DNA of 64,000 nt from Tritrichomonas musculus (GCA_039105265.1 JAPFFF010000048.1:620001-684000); one strand, 5' to 3'. Positions 38,936 to 53,625 are shown, counted from the first letter of the stretch. The notes: generated by a model from the letters alone, not told the origin. Made by a program: numbers and translations.

Positions 38936-41145
38936 GGGGGACCTTTCAATGTAAAACGATCAGGCCAAATTATTGGCCTAAAGGTTAAATAGATAATTAT
39001 GATTTGTAAGATTATCTTCTATGTTTTGTTTAGACAATTATATTATTTCGCTTATGTTAATAACTATGTAAGTCATTTGATATATCAATTAAAGGTTAGA
39101 CAATAATAATAAAAAAGTAAATTCAATTTCATTTTTAAAAACTGTTTTCACAATAAAATAAATTGATTATCAGATTGTTCACACATGCTTAATAAGTTTT
39201 ATTTGATGTTTTTAATAGAAATTAAAATGAATTATAATAAGTTTTTTGATAATTACTTAAAAAAACATATTTATATATATATATCATACATATTTAATTT
39301 ATTATATTATATAAAAATATAAAATGTCAAAATAACAAAAACATTGAGAGATAATAGGAATATTCAAAAAAAAATAGATTAAAGATTGATTATTATATAT
39401 TGAATATGACTTTTATTGTTATTTATAATATATTATTATTTGAAATATATTTGTTTAACTAATATATTAATACTATAATACTATATTTTAGTTTTAAAAA
39501 TACTTTTGAAAATAAATGCGTAGTTTTATATTTATTTGTATTGATATTGATCTTATTTTCGTTTAGTTTATTATTACATTTTATTAAAATATATATCATT
39601 TCATAGATCTATAATATAAAGATTAAATTCGTTATTAGTAAAGATATAAGCATACTACTTTTTTTATTTGAAAAATATTGAATGATTCAAACAATTTTAC
39701 TCAGTTATTTAATGTATGAGATATCAATATTAGATTCATTTAATGCACAAAAATAAACATATAATATATAAAAAGATTAATTGAATACTTTTAAATAAAC
39801 GTATTTAAATATTGAGACTCTTTTCCTTTTCTATCAAAATATGATTAATTCAGTTTAAAAAAATAAAATATTAATAATATTATTATTTCAATTAATATTT
39901 ATTAAATATTTATTATTATAATTATAATAAATATATTATATAGGAAATAACAAGAAATTAAAATATAATTAATATATATCTAATTGTATCAATTCAAATT
40001 TTCATTTTTTTTTTTTTTTTTTTCATAAATTGAATTATTAAAATGCATATAATTCTATGTAAAACTATATTCAATCAATATAATCAATATAATATTTAAT
40101 ATACAATATATAGAAATTAAATTATATATAATAAATAATTAACCCTGATAAATAAAAAGATAAAACAATATTTTATATTAAATAAATACAATTTTTGTGA
40201 GAATTATTTTATTGAAAAAACTATTGATTACAATTATTTTGTTTTTAGAATTACCCACTTGATTCTAATATTTTTTAGTATTATATTGAATATTCAATTT
40301 ATAGATGCATATTAAAATATATGTAAGTATATAATAATTTAAAAATATATCATTTTTAAATTATTATTTATATATTAAACTATATATTTATGTATTTAAA
40401 TCAATATTATTGGTATTATAAAATATGAATTGAATGTAAATTAATATTTTCAAAACATCCTATATGTATTAATAAAGATGCCATTGATCTAATTAAATAT
40501 GGACTAAGCAATTATAAAAAATTGAATGCAATATGTTTATTTAATATAACAAATTACATCATATATAATATACATATTTTAAATAAAAACAATGTGTTTC
40601 ATTTTTAAAAATTGAATATTCATTTGCAAAACAATATAATAAAAATATGCATGTTTACTTTATTTATAATAGAAATAAATAAATAAATATATATCTAAAT
40701 CCAAAAACAGTTTATTTCAGCTGTAGGACCATTTTTGCTCTGATCAATTTTCCATGTATTTTTATAATGGAGAATTTAAAAATGAAATAACTCAATCCAT
40801 AAAATTATTTATCATATTATTTTTATATACATAGAAACTATGTAAGCCAAATTAAATAATCTAGGTCTCAAACTAGTAAATAATATATTACATGCATTAA
40901 AGCATCAAAGAATTTTGCAAACAATCATCATTTTTCATTATTTGATATAAATTTTTGATATTTGAGGCCTAGATATTCTAAACTATCTATTACATAATAT
41001 GATTGCCAAAAATCAAAATCACCTTAAATCTTTACATTGAGTTATTTCATTTTTAAATTTTCAATTAAAATTTGAATTAAAACGATAATATTCAAGTCAA
41101 ATATTAATCGTTCAATTTATAATAGTAAACGGGGAAAGGTCCCCC
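38936..41145. mobile_element. TTAA-flanked non-autonomous transposon (piggyBac-like)
   Basis: 2210 bp. The ends are GGGGGACCTTTC and its exact complement, flanked by TTAA on both sides (38932-38935, 41146-41149). The matching place in the opposite arm of the giant repeat has a single TTAA, a direct empty-site proof of insertion with TTAA duplication. TTAA is the piggyBac signature; other superfamilies can also use it. No coding capacity is seen. Confidence 0.85.
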
Positions 41146-41269
41146 TTAAGTTTCGAAAAAGAAAATTTCAAAGGGAAATTAGATTTTATTTTGGTGATAA
41201 ATTAAATAAAAATTGAATGGTTATTACACATTTAAATTGAAATAAATAAAATAATTGCAAACGTATATA

Positions 41270-41580
41270 AAGAAAAGGAATAAACCCCCTAACTTTTTCA
41301 ACAACCCCCTAACTTTTTTTGACCATTTTTCCTTCTCTAATTAGCCTTTTTTGATGGCAAAAAGTACTTTCTTTTGAATTTAAATTTAAATATGGAAAAA
41401 AGTTAGGGGGTTTTGTAAAGTTAAAATCAGGGCTTCTAAATTATAATACATAAATAATATTGAATACATTATTAAATATATTAAAATGAATGAATATTTA
41501 TTGATCTATAAAAAGTTTTCTCTCAAATTTTAGAAAAGTTAGGGGGTTTTTTTATTGTTAGGGGGTTTTGAACTTTACTT
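41270..41580. mobile_element. MITE, 311 bp, TA-flanked, with GTTAGGGGG motifs
   Basis: The ends AAGAAAAG and AAGTAAAG (as complement) are imperfect inverted repeats. Compared with the other arm of the giant repeat, the insertion adds exactly 311 bp plus a TA duplication. Five copies of CCCCCTAAC or its complement lie near the two ends and inside, probably transposase-binding subterminal repeats. Confidence 0.75.
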
Positions 41581-43684
41581 TATAAGTCAATAAATTATAA
41601 ACGCATTGAGAATAAAAAAATTTAAAATTTTTTTAACTTGAATTAATTTTTTGTGATCAATGAGATTCTTTTCTTCGAATTAAAAAATAAATCAATTTGG
41701 AATTCATAGATTTACAAAAATGATATAGAAATTTTGTTAATAAATCGTTTTTATGCTTCTGAATTGCAATCGAATATACATTGAATTTTTCAATAAAATC
41801 AATTTTTGAGGGGAATGGAAATATCATTCATTCTTCAAATACTGAAAGAATTTTGATTTTTTTGATTATTAAGAAATATCCGATAACTACTTCATCATAT
41901 GAATATAAATTATTTTTATCATAATGTATATTAAATATATAAAATATATAATATTCGCATTTTATATTTTTGCTTTTTCTTCTCAATTATTTTCCGATCA
42001 ATTGAAAAAATGAGAGGATTTGAATGCCTTCTCAATGATTTTAACTAACATTATCAGCTGTTTAAAAAACTTATCTTTAGCAACACCCCGTCATTTTTTT
42101 AAAAAACTTTCGATATAATGCATTAAAACAGAAATCGAAGTCCAAAAAAACAAAAAAAAAAAAACAATTGAATATTTTATTTAAGACATTAATCAAAAAT
42201 CGGGCTCCGTCCAGCTCTATGTTTTTTAGTACAGTTTTAATATAGCGCCTTACTTTTTTCTCGATTTTCTTCGTCATATGTTTTTTGAGCGATGTATTTT
42301 TTTCTCAATCCCTAAGTAAATTATTGCAATACTTCTAATTTAACATTAAAAAAAATTAAATTTCTGATAATTTTTTTCTTGTTTTTAGTTTTTTTCTATG
42401 AAATAATTATTCTTATTTTTTTTTTTTTTAAGAACAGGAAATGAAAATAATATAATTTAAAACAGCAGTATCATGTTATAATTTATTGTGAATATTGATG
42501 AGTTGTATTGTTGACATTTAAAATGGAATAATCTCATTCATTGAAATTGAAAATCTGGATTATGTTCATTTTTGCATAAAAGCAATATATAATATTTTTT
42601 CAAACATATTTGATTAATATAGCACATTAAAATCCATGGATTTAGGGCGGAATAATCGTTGAATAGTTACCATGGTTAGATGGCTTATATTAGTTTTTAT
42701 TATTAATTATTCATTATTATATTTATAAACCTATTTTAATAAAATATAATTTATTATATATTAAGATATTTGAATTTAAAAATTTTTTCAGAATATTCAA
42801 TTTTTTGATTTGTATAAAAGATGTTTAAAAAAAAAAAATAAATATGTTTATATTTATAATCAATCATTTATTTTTTGAATTAATGTAAAAAATAAATTGT
42901 AATAAAGTTGATGATTTATTAAAACTATTCAATAAATAGTTTTATTTATATAATATTAGAAAATTCATTTAATTAATATTATGTATTAAATGGGAAGTCG
43001 AAAATGAGCTCGTAGCGAGCTATGTTAGGATTGGAGATAGTAGAGACCACACCATAACGTATATTACTATAATTGAACAAAAAAAATGTTTGATATGAAT
43101 AAGTAAGCATAATCTATATACATTTCTGAGTAAAAAATAGTGTTGATGTCATTAATGTTGTATATTTTTTAATCAAAATAATACTTAATGATATCATAGG
43201 TGGAGTTAGGTCTGAGCAAATGATAAAGATGCGCGTCATAATGTTCTCTACTAATGGAATATCTGCATATTAAATAAATATTTATGAAACATAATTGATA
43301 TTTATTGAATTATATTAACTCACAAATGAAATATAATAGAGTATAATGGCCAGCAAATGAAATATAATGTAGAATGATAGTTTATAAATGATATAAAAAG
43401 GAATATTTTTCAATGTATTTGTTTAAAAGTAAAATAAGATTGAGATTATTGAAATATAAGAAAAAAAGGTGGTATTTAAAGGAGATATATTGCATTATAA
43501 TGGAGATTAAATGAAATATGATATAATATAATGACGCAGAAATGAAAAATAATGCAATATAATGATCAACAATTGAAATATAGTTCAGTATAATGATTTA
43601 CAAGAGGAATATGAATCAAAATTTGGCAATATACAGGTAAACATTTGAAATATGACGCATTTCAATGTGATAAAAGGACACATA

Positions 43685-43781
43685 AAAGCTGTATGTCAAT
43701 GACAACTATGAATTGAAATCAGAATATAATGCAAAAATTGCAACCCTCGAAGCTAGAATGGCCACTCTTGAGTCAACATAA
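43685..43781 (+). pseudogene. Coiled-coil coding relic in left arm
   Basis: About 31 codons ending at a stop, containing YELKSEYNAKIATLEARM, resemble the coiled-coil ends of fibre-like genes of Maverick-type elements. The mirror copy is at 47714-47810. Upstream, the AAATGAAATATAATG-like words at 43320-43640 may be a decayed repeat tract. Old and fragmentary. Confidence 0.3.
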
Positions 43782-45271
43782 AAATAATTACATTTTAGAA
43801 GTGATTGTTATTTTTATGTATTAAAAATAATATTTTTTATAATTGAACCTATCCCTGATATCAGGCCTGGGTAGATGTTAAGGACGCACAACCTAACGTA
43901 TTACAATCACAGATAAGTAAAATATTGAAGTATTAACAATTGTATCAAATGATGATAATCCAATATAAAGTAAATTACCTATTAGCAAATAAATAATATT
44001 ACAATTTCCAAATAGATAGGCTAAATGTAATGTCTATCAATATATTTTTAAGTAATAAACTTACACCGTAAACTTTAAAAAATAAGATACAGATTTCATA
44101 ATCCAAAATAAAATCAAAATTCTATAATATTTTGACTTTTTGATGCATTATACAATAATTTTATAAATGATCCTCTCAATAAAGATTAATATTTACTTAA
44201 TTATTTATAATTTTATTGAGATAAATGAAAATTAAAAAAAAAAAAAAATATTATTTAAATAACCGTTATTATTTGAAATTTTTATTAATCGTTTATCTCT
44301 TAATAAATATAAATATATCATGATTATAATTGGATATTTATTATTAAAAGGATATTATTATACAAATAATATATTAAATGTAATGTAAATCTAGGAATAT
44401 CAAAAATATTTTCAAACTATTTTAAATAACATGTAAAGTATTCAAAAATAACAATGGGAAAACGAATATTATCTTGAAATAAAAATAATGACAAGCATTA
44501 TTTTATAATTATTTGAAATATATTTATTTTAAAAATAACAAAATATAATATTGCAATATAGAATTATTATTTTATAATTTTCATGATTATTATCAATTTA
44601 AATTTAAATTTTTATATTATAATATATTAATAAGAAGCAATTGTAAGAATAATATGCTTACAATATTTTTGGAATCTTCAATTAAATTTTAATAATCATG
44701 AATAAAAAGAAACTAGGTTATTTCATTAACCATATAAACTTTAAGATTTAATATAAATCTTCAGTTAAAAATTAAAAGCTTTAATTTGGATAAATAAAAT
44801 CTGGACTGAAAAATATATTTAGAATTGTTGTTTTGAAATAATAAATATAATTTATTCTTTAAATAGTTCATATATAAAATTAATTATTGATTTTAATTTA
44901 TTTTACTTCATTTTTTATCGAGAAAAAGATAAAATAAGATTAAAAATCATTATACTCATTTAATTCAAATTCATTCAATTTGGTTATATTAAAGATATAT
45001 GGTGTAAAATACAAATCAAATAAGAATTAAATATTTTATTAATATATTATAATTTTATTTTCTGAAAACTTATTTTCGGTTAATAATTAAAATTGATATA
45101 AATTTTAATCTATGTTCACAAAAATATCAGATGATTATTTTATACACTATACAAATGTTTAATAAATCAAACTTTTCAAAAATACTTTGATTTATTTTGT
45201 ATATAAGTTAAAAAAAGAATACATTTAAATTTCAAATCATCAAACTTCAAATTAATATAAAAGATAATAAA

Positions 45272-46223
45272 TAATTCATATTTCATACTCATTAATTCTT
45301 AACTGATATATTTGAATATAACCATTTATAAAAATACGTTTTGAATTTTTTGAAAATCGTTTTTTGAGAAATAAAATAATATAAACTTTTAAATCTTATT
45401 AATAACTTTTAATTTAAAATATTAAAATGATTATTTAAATACTGTTATATATACATTCAATATATTTAAAGTATAATTTAGTAACATAAGTATTTTTGGT
45501 AAATATACTAAAAAGCATTAAAATATAAAATTTATAACAATCAGAAATATTGAGATAAAAAAAATTGAAAACATTCAAAAATATTCAAAACAATATTTAA
45601 AACGTACAAATCTAATTCAATTATCAATTCTTAAATATCATATTATATAAAATTATTTATTCAATTTTTTTTAAACACCCAAAATCTATTCCTACTTGCA
45701 AATATTAATTTTGAATTAGATATTATAATATTTTAAATTACCTCAAATCAATGTGAAGTTTAATTTTTTATTCAAAAAATAATTGAATTCACGTGAAAAA
45801 CAATGTTACTCCATATTATTATTCTAAAATGAATCATAATAAACCAATTTAAAGGTAAAATATTACTAAAAACACTATATCATCATTTTTTCAAATATCT
45901 AAGCTACCTCTCAAAAAATATGCTCATTTTTATATTTTATGAATAAACAATTAGTATTAATTATTAAATTAAGAATTTTTTTAGAATTGAAAAAAGTAAA
46001 TATTCCTTAAATAAATATTTAAAGAAAAATTGATTTTTTTTGCATTTATTAATAATATAATACTTACACAAACACATTTTATATTATTCACACTTATTTA
46101 TTACTTTCATTAGCCAAATATTTTATCATTTTATATTTAATTAAACCAAATTCTTTAGAATTAAAATAATAATTACTTTTAAATCATTAAATTTTACCGG
46201 TAATATTCATTTTTCATTTTATC
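45272..46223. other. Loop of giant inverted repeat
   Basis: 952 bp of AT-rich unique DNA with no reading frame of note. Confidence 0.6.
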
Positions 46224-49200
46224 TTTATTATCTTTTATATTAATTTGAAGTTTGATGATTTGAAATTTAAATGTATTCTTTTTTTAACTTATATACAAAA
46301 TAAATCAAAGTATTTTTGAAAAGTTTGATTTATTAAACATTTGTATAGTGTATAAAATAATCATCTGATATTTTTGTGAACATAGATTAAAATTTATATC
46401 AATTTTAATTATTAACCGAAAATAAGTTTTCAGAAAATAAAATTATAATATATTAATAAAATATTTAATTCTTATTTGATTTGTATTTTACACCATATAT
46501 CTTTAATATAACCAAATTGAATGAATTTGAATTAAATGAGTATAATGATTTTTAATCTTATTTTATCTTTTTCTCGATAAAAAATGAAGTAAAATAAATT
46601 AAAATCAATAATTAATTTTATATATGAACTATTTAAAGAATAAATTATATTTATTATTTCAAAACAACAATTCTAAATATATTTTTCAGTCCAGATTTTA
46701 TTTATCCAAATTAAAGCTTTTAATTTTTAACTGAAGATTTATATTAAATCTTAAAGTTTATATGGTTAATGAAATAACCTAGTTTCTTTTTATTCATGAT
46801 TATTAAAATTTAATTGAAGATTCCAAAAATATTGTAAGCATATTATTCTTACAATTGCTTCTTATTAATATATTATAATATAAAAATTTAAATTTAAATT
46901 GATAATAATCATGAAAATTATAAAATAATAATTCTATATTGCAATATTATATTTTGTTATTTTTAAAATAAATATATTTCAAATAATTATAAAATAATGC
47001 TTGTCATTATTTTTATTTCAAGATAATATTCGTTTTCCCATTGTTATTTTTGAATACTTTACATGTTATTTAAAATAGTTTGAAAATATTTTTGATATTC
47101 CTAGATTTACATTACATTTAATATATTATTTGTATAATAATATCCTTTTAATAATAAATATCCAATTATAATCATGATATATTTATATTTATTAAGAGAT
47201 AAACGATTAATAAAAATTTCAAATAATAACGGTTATTTAAATAATATTTTTTTTTTTTTTTAATTTTCATTTATCTCAATAAAATTATAAATAATTAAGT
47301 AAATATTAATCTTTATTGAGAGGATCATTTATAAAATTATTGTATAATGCATCAAAAAGTCAAAATATTATAGAATTTTGATTTTATTTTGGATTATGAA
47401 ATCTGTATCTTATTTTTTAAAGTTTACGGTGTAAGTTTATTACTTAAAAATATATTGATAGACATTACATTTAGCCTATCTATTTGGAAATTGTAATATT
47501 ATTTATTTGCTAATAGGTAATTTACTTTATATTGGATTATCATCATTTGATACAATTGTTAATACTTCAATATTTTACTTATCTGTGATTGTAATACGTT
47601 AGGTTGTGCGTCCTTAACATCTACCCAGGCCTGATATCAGGGATAGGTTCAATTATAAAAAATATTATTTTTAATACATAAAAATAACAATCACTTCTAA
47701 AATGTAATTATTTTTATGTTGACTCAAGAGTGGCCATTCTAGCTTCGAGGGTTGCAATTTTTGCATTATATTCTGATTTCAATTCATAGTTGTCATTGAC
47801 ATACAGCTTTTATGTGTCCTTTTATCACATTGAAATGCGTCATATTTCAAATGTTTACCTGTATATTGCCAAATTTTGATTCATATTCCTCTTGTAAATC
47901 ATTATACTGAACTATATTTCAATTGTTGATCATTATATTGCATTATTTTTCATTTCTGCGTCATTATATTATATCATATTTCATTTAATCTCCATTATAA
48001 TGCAATATATCTCCTTTAAATACCACCTTTTTTTCTTATATTTCAATAATCTCAATCTTATTTTACTTTTAAACAAATACATTGAAAAATATTCCTTTTT
48101 ATATCATTTATAAACTATCATTCTACATTATATTTCATTTGCTGGCCATTATACTCTATTATATTTCATTTGTGAGTTAATATAATTCAATAAATATCAA
48201 TTATGTTTCATAAATATTTATTTAATATGCAGATATTCCATTAGTAGAGAACATTATGACGCGCATCTTTATCATTTGCTCAGACCTAACTCCACCTATG
48301 ATATCATTAAGTATTATTTTGATTAAAAAATATACAACATTAATGACATCAACACTATTTTTTACTCAGAAATGTATATAGATTATGCTTACTTATTCAT
48401 ATCAAACATTTTTTTTGTTCAATTATAGTAATATACGTTATGGTGTGGTCTCTACTATCTCCAATCCTAACATAGCTCGCTACGAGCTCATTTTCGACTT
48501 CCCATTTAATACATAATATTAATTAAATGAATTTTCTAATATTATATAAATAAAACTATTTATTGAATAGTTTTAATAAATCATCAACTTTATTACAATT
48601 TATTTTTTACATTAATTCAAAAAATAAATGATTGATTATAAATATAAACATATTTATTTTTTTTTTTTAAACATCTTTTATACAAATCAAAAAATTGAAT
48701 ATTCTGAAAAAATTTTTAAATTCAAATATCTTAATATATAATAAATTATATTTTATTAAAATAGGTTTATAAATATAATAATGAATAATTAATAATAAAA
48801 ACTAATATAAGCCATCTAACCATGGTAACTATTCAACGATTATTCCGCCCTAAATCCATGGATTTTAATGTGCTATATTAATCAAATATGTTTGAAAAAA
48901 TATTATATATTGCTTTTATGCAAAAATGAACATAATCCAGATTTTCAATTTCAATGAATGAGATTATTCCATTTTAAATGTCAACAATACAACTCATCAA
49001 TATTCACAATAAATTATAACATGATACTGCTGTTTTAAATTATATTATTTTCATTTCCTGTTCTTAAAAAAAAAAAAAATAAGAATAATTATTTCATAGA
49101 AAAAAACTAAAAACAAGAAAAAAATTATCAGAAATTTAATTTTTTTTAATGTTAAATTAGAAGTATTGCAATAATTTACTTAGGGATTGAGAAAAAAATA

Positions 49201-50684
49201 CATCGCTCAAAAAACATATGACGAAGAAAATCGAGAAAAAAGTAAGGCGCTATATTAAAACTGTACTAAAAAACATAGAGCTGGACGGAGCCCGATTTTT
49301 GATTAATGTCTTAAATAAAATATTCAATTGTTTTTTTTTTTTTGTTTTTTTGGACTTCGATTTCTGTTTTAATGCATTATATCGAAAGTTTTTTAAAAAA
49401 ATGACGGGGTGTTGCTAAAGATAAGTTTTTTAAACAGCTGATAATGTTAGTTAAAATCATTGAGAAGGCATTCAAATCCTCTCATTTTTTCAATTGATCG
49501 GAAAATAATTGAGAAGAAAAAGCAAAAATATAAAATGCGAATATTATATATTTTATATATTTAATATACATTATGATAAAAATAATTTATATTCATATGA
49601 TGAAGTAGTTATCGGATATTTCTTAATAATCAAAAAAATCAAAATTCTTTCAGTATTTGAAGAATGAATGATATTTCCATTCCCCTCAAAAATTGATTTT
49701 ATTGAAAAATTCAATGTATATTCGATTGCAATTCAGAAGCATAAAAACGATTTATTAACAAAATTTCTATATCATTTTTGTAAATCTATGAATTCCAAAT
49801 TGATTTATTTTTTAATTCGAAGAAAAGAATCTCATTGATCACAAAAAATTAATTCAAGTTAAAAAAATTTTAAATTTTTTTATTCTCAATGCGTTTATAA
49901 TTTATTGACTTATATATACGTTTGCAATTATTTTATTTATTTCAATTTTAATGTGTAATAACCATTCAATTTTTATTTAATTTATCACCAAAATAAAATC
50001 TAATTTCCCTTTGAAATTTTCTTTTTCGAAACTTAATTCAATTGTAAAATATCGTAAATAAATCTTTTTTATAATATACATCAATATCATAATTATTTTT
50101 AATGAAAATTATAATAGCTAATAATTCTACAATTTTTTTGAGAATTACTCAAAAATAATATCATAGGAGGTGTTTATAACGATTTTTTTGAATAATTTTA
50201 CTGGATTTTTTGAATTATGAAAAACCTCAAATATTTGATATATTTTAAATCTTTTTAAATTCAATTTTATTTTATTTTAATATCATATTCACTTTTACTA
50301 ATCTTTTATATTAACATTTAATCTAAAAAATGGTCAAATACTTAATTTTATAATATCTCCATTATATGTAGATTTTCAATTTTTAATAAAAAGGAACTAT
50401 TTTTAAATATTAATTTCTTATGATTCCTGATAGCTTATTTTTAAAATATTTTTTTGATAAGTTTTAATTTCTCATATAATATTTATATTTTATTTTTCGA
50501 AATATTTTGAATTCTGGTGAAAAGTGTAAAATGAATTTATAAAATTGAATAAAAAATGAAGTAAATTGAATACTGCCAAAGGTGAAAAGTGCGAAATGAA
50601 GTAAACATCGCACTTTTCACCAGTTGATTTGAAAGGCAATTTGGCCGTTAAGTGAAATTGAGGGGGTGATTTTTACTGAAGCCC
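46224..50684 (-). repeat. Right arm of giant inverted repeat
   Basis: The uninterrupted arm. It retains single-copy empty sites for both left-arm insertions (TTAA near 50033 and TATATATA near 49913). Confidence 0.85.
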
Positions 50685-50715
<31 letters not shown>

Positions 50716-51628
50716 TCGGTAAATTTTGAAATGCACAAAAAGTGCCCAAAAAGTGAAAAATACTGAAAAAGTTTCCCAAAAAGTGCTTTTTGCACAAAAA
50801 GTGACAAATTTGGAGAAAAAAAAAACTTAAATAAATCATAAATAGAATTAAAATGTTTTTTTAAAAATTATAATATAAAATGTATAAGTCCATATGAAAT
50901 AAAAAATGGTATAAAATTGAGAAATGCAAATTATCCTATATATTTCATATATTTGATCTAATATTGTGAAAAAGGCAAATTATCATTTAATGTAGCTTGT
51001 ATATTAATATTTGCGTGTCATTTTCGCGATAATATTGATACTTCAAATATTGATTGATTTTCTAAAAATAAAAGAAAATTACTTATTTGAAATTATTTAA
51101 CGTTAATTAACAAATTAGTCATCACCATTTTTAATTTAATAATGTTTTTTATGAGATAATTTTATATTAAATGTGAGATATTATTTTCTCAGAAAAAAAA
51201 CAAAATAATTAAAATTGATAATAAAATATTGAATGGCAATAGAAAAATTATTGAATTAATTATTATTATATTTCATATTTATTTATTTTAATATGTTCAT
51301 GCACTATACGGATATATAAACTTTAATCTGCTTATATAATATTATTAAACATATATTTAGTGGTTATTTTATATGATATAAATGTTATATTTCATAGAAT
51401 TCATATTTTATATTTTGTGAATAAAGTATAATTTTGAATAAAAATAATTATATATTGAATGCATTGAAATATTTATTTTTATAAACGGCTCTTTTATCTT
51501 TTATCGATTTATTTTACAATAGAAAAGATTTTTAATATTAATAATATGATATAATTATTTAGTATATTGTTCATTATTTTGGAGTTCCTGATATTTTCCT
51601 TTATGTGGTGAAAATTGAACAATTTGAT

Positions 51629-51871
51629 GAAAATATTATATCTTCTCTTAATCCAGTTACATAAACTAGCAATAAACGATATAAAGTAATTTAATGGTTA
51701 TTATAGTTGTTCATTCTTATTCTTTCATTTGTTTTCATAGAATCTTATTTCAAAATATTATATCTTCTCTTCATCCAGTTATATAAACTAGCAATAAACG
51801 ATATAAAGTAATTTAATGGTTATTATAGTTGTTCATTCTTATTCTTTCATTTGTTTTCATAGAATCTTATT
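51629..51871 (+). repeat. 122-bp minisatellite, left arm (2 copies)
   Basis: Two units start at about 51630 and 51752 (AAAATATTATATCTTCTCTT). Confidence 0.85.
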
Positions 51872-51881
51872 AAGAAATTTA

Positions 51882-51913
<32 letters not shown>

Positions 51914-52180
51914 CCCCTCTCTCTCCCCTCACTATTTCATTTAGTATATAATAGTATATAATAAATTGTAGTGTTATCTGATATTATGATAACACAAATA
52001 CTTTATTTATTTTATGCTTATTTCATACAAATCATCAATTTTCGATTTTGAATATGCTCATTGAATTATTTCAATGGATAAAATATAAAGAAATGATTTT
52101 TTAATTTCTAACTAACGACAGGTTTTTTGTTTTAAGTAATCAAATTATTACAATCAAGGAGGTCTTTTATGTTAATATTA

Positions 52181-53625
52181 ATTTAATTTTTCATTGTTTG
52201 AATCAACCTTAATATTTATTTTTATATCGTCGTTCTCGTTTCTTCTATCATTTTTTTACTGCATAAACAATCATTATTATCACTCATTCTATCATTATTA
52301 CTAAGCATGCGGTAATATCCTAAAATGGATCAGGAGAAAAAATCTTTATCCGAGGATAAGTTATCATTATTATCATTCGTTCAATCATTATCCTAGTATA
52401 TTCATCATAATTCTTACTTATATATTTAAATTATCACTCATTTTATCATTATTCTTTTCATTCTATCATAATATTTACTTGTTTATTATAATTGTTATTC
52501 ATTTAATCATTATTATCAATCATTCTATCATTATTAACTCTAGTTCAATCATTATTCCATCTTATTCATCATAATTCTTACTTTTATATTATTATTATCA
52601 ATCATTTTAACATTATTCTTATTCATACTATCATAATTCTTATTTGGTTAATGCAATTATCACTCATTTAATCATTAACATCATTCATTCTATTATTATT
52701 TTCATTTATAACATCATAATCCTTATTGATATACTTTGATTATCACTCATTCTACCATTATTCTAGCATATACAGTAGTTATTATAAGAGGCGTAGCTAC
52801 ACTAAAATAATTTGAGATAATAACACCGAGATAATAACGGGATAATAATACCTGGATGATAATTCGAGATGACAGCACCGAGATAAAGATACGTGACTAT
52901 GCTCCTGAAACGTGATTAACACCTTAGCATATTTCTATAGACTCATATCTGATCCCAAGATAACTATATATAGTATGTTAATTGTTTTAGCGTGTCTACA
53001 CCTGTTATAGTAATTAAATATACATCATTATTCTCATATATCTATTATAATTATCTCTCATTCTATCATTATCCTAGTAGTATACGTTCGGCTGTGCATC
53101 ATTTTCTGTTTCAGAGACTTAACGACACATATTTTTTATATCTTTGACGATTTCATTCTTTTCACGGTCAATTTATGGTATTACTTTTTCTCATAAAGTA
53201 ACTCCTGCGGTGATTTGCATTAAAATACGCCTTTGTCAACCAAATAACAAATATATTTCCAATAATTTTCAAATATTTTTGTACATTTACAATTTAATGA
53301 AAATCTTGGGAGAATTATGACATATATTTTAGAGTGATGCTAACATGATTAGTAATTATATTAAATAAACGAGTATTATTACAAATCAAATGATAATAAT
53401 GATAAAAAGTGTGATATTTATGATTTATAAATGAAGATTTTGATAGAACGAATGATAATAATGATGGGTTGAGTTGGATTAATGATGGATAGTTAATATA
53501 TATTAACAAATTAAATGTATAATCATTCATATTGGGATCTGTTCTATCAATCTTTTCAAAATTTTGAAAATATTTAAGAATTCACAATTTTAGGCAGTTA
53601 ATTAAAATATGATTGTTATAATATG
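52181..53625. other. Loop of second inverted repeat
   Basis: The loop contains a degenerate run of CATTCTATCATTATT-like words (52250-52770) and then repeated GAGATAATAACACCG-like words (52830-52900). No gene. Confidence 0.5.

Larger units (their letters stand above)
38284..45271 (+). repeat. Left arm of giant inverted repeat
   Basis: Matches the complement of 46224-50684 apart from two insertions and scattered substitutions, for example TTTCC against TTGCC near the outer end. Confidence 0.85.
38284..50684. mobile_element. Giant fold-back inverted repeat (4.46-kb arms)
   Basis: The two arms, 38284-45271 and 46224-50684, are reverse complements with very few differences and enclose a 952-bp single-copy loop. 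Both outer ends read GGGCTTCAGTAAAAATC. The left arm is longer only because it carries two later insertions (38936-41145 and 41270-41580); without them both arms are about 4.46 kb. No transposase is recognised. It may be a fold-back type element with very long inverted ends or a palindromic duplication. High arm identity points to recent origin or gene conversion between arms. Confidence 0.85.

Noticed and set aside
41286-41570. GTTAGGGGG motifs as a telomere tract
   Set aside because: Few, dispersed, in both orientations and inside a defined MITE insertion, so not a telomere.
42077-42277. 66-codon frame, repeated exactly at 49218-49418
   Set aside because: The two are the same sequence in the two arms of the palindrome, with a long phenylalanine run and no family signal; the match shows the inverted repeat, not a gene pair.
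51885-51935. T-run with CCCCTCTCTCTCCCC as a promoter or origin
   Set aside because: Simple sequence mirrored in the other arm; no gene or other signal nearby.
53315-53530. 71-codon frame in the loop of the second inverted repeat
   Set aside because: Made of degenerate ATCATTAT-type repeats; no coding signal.
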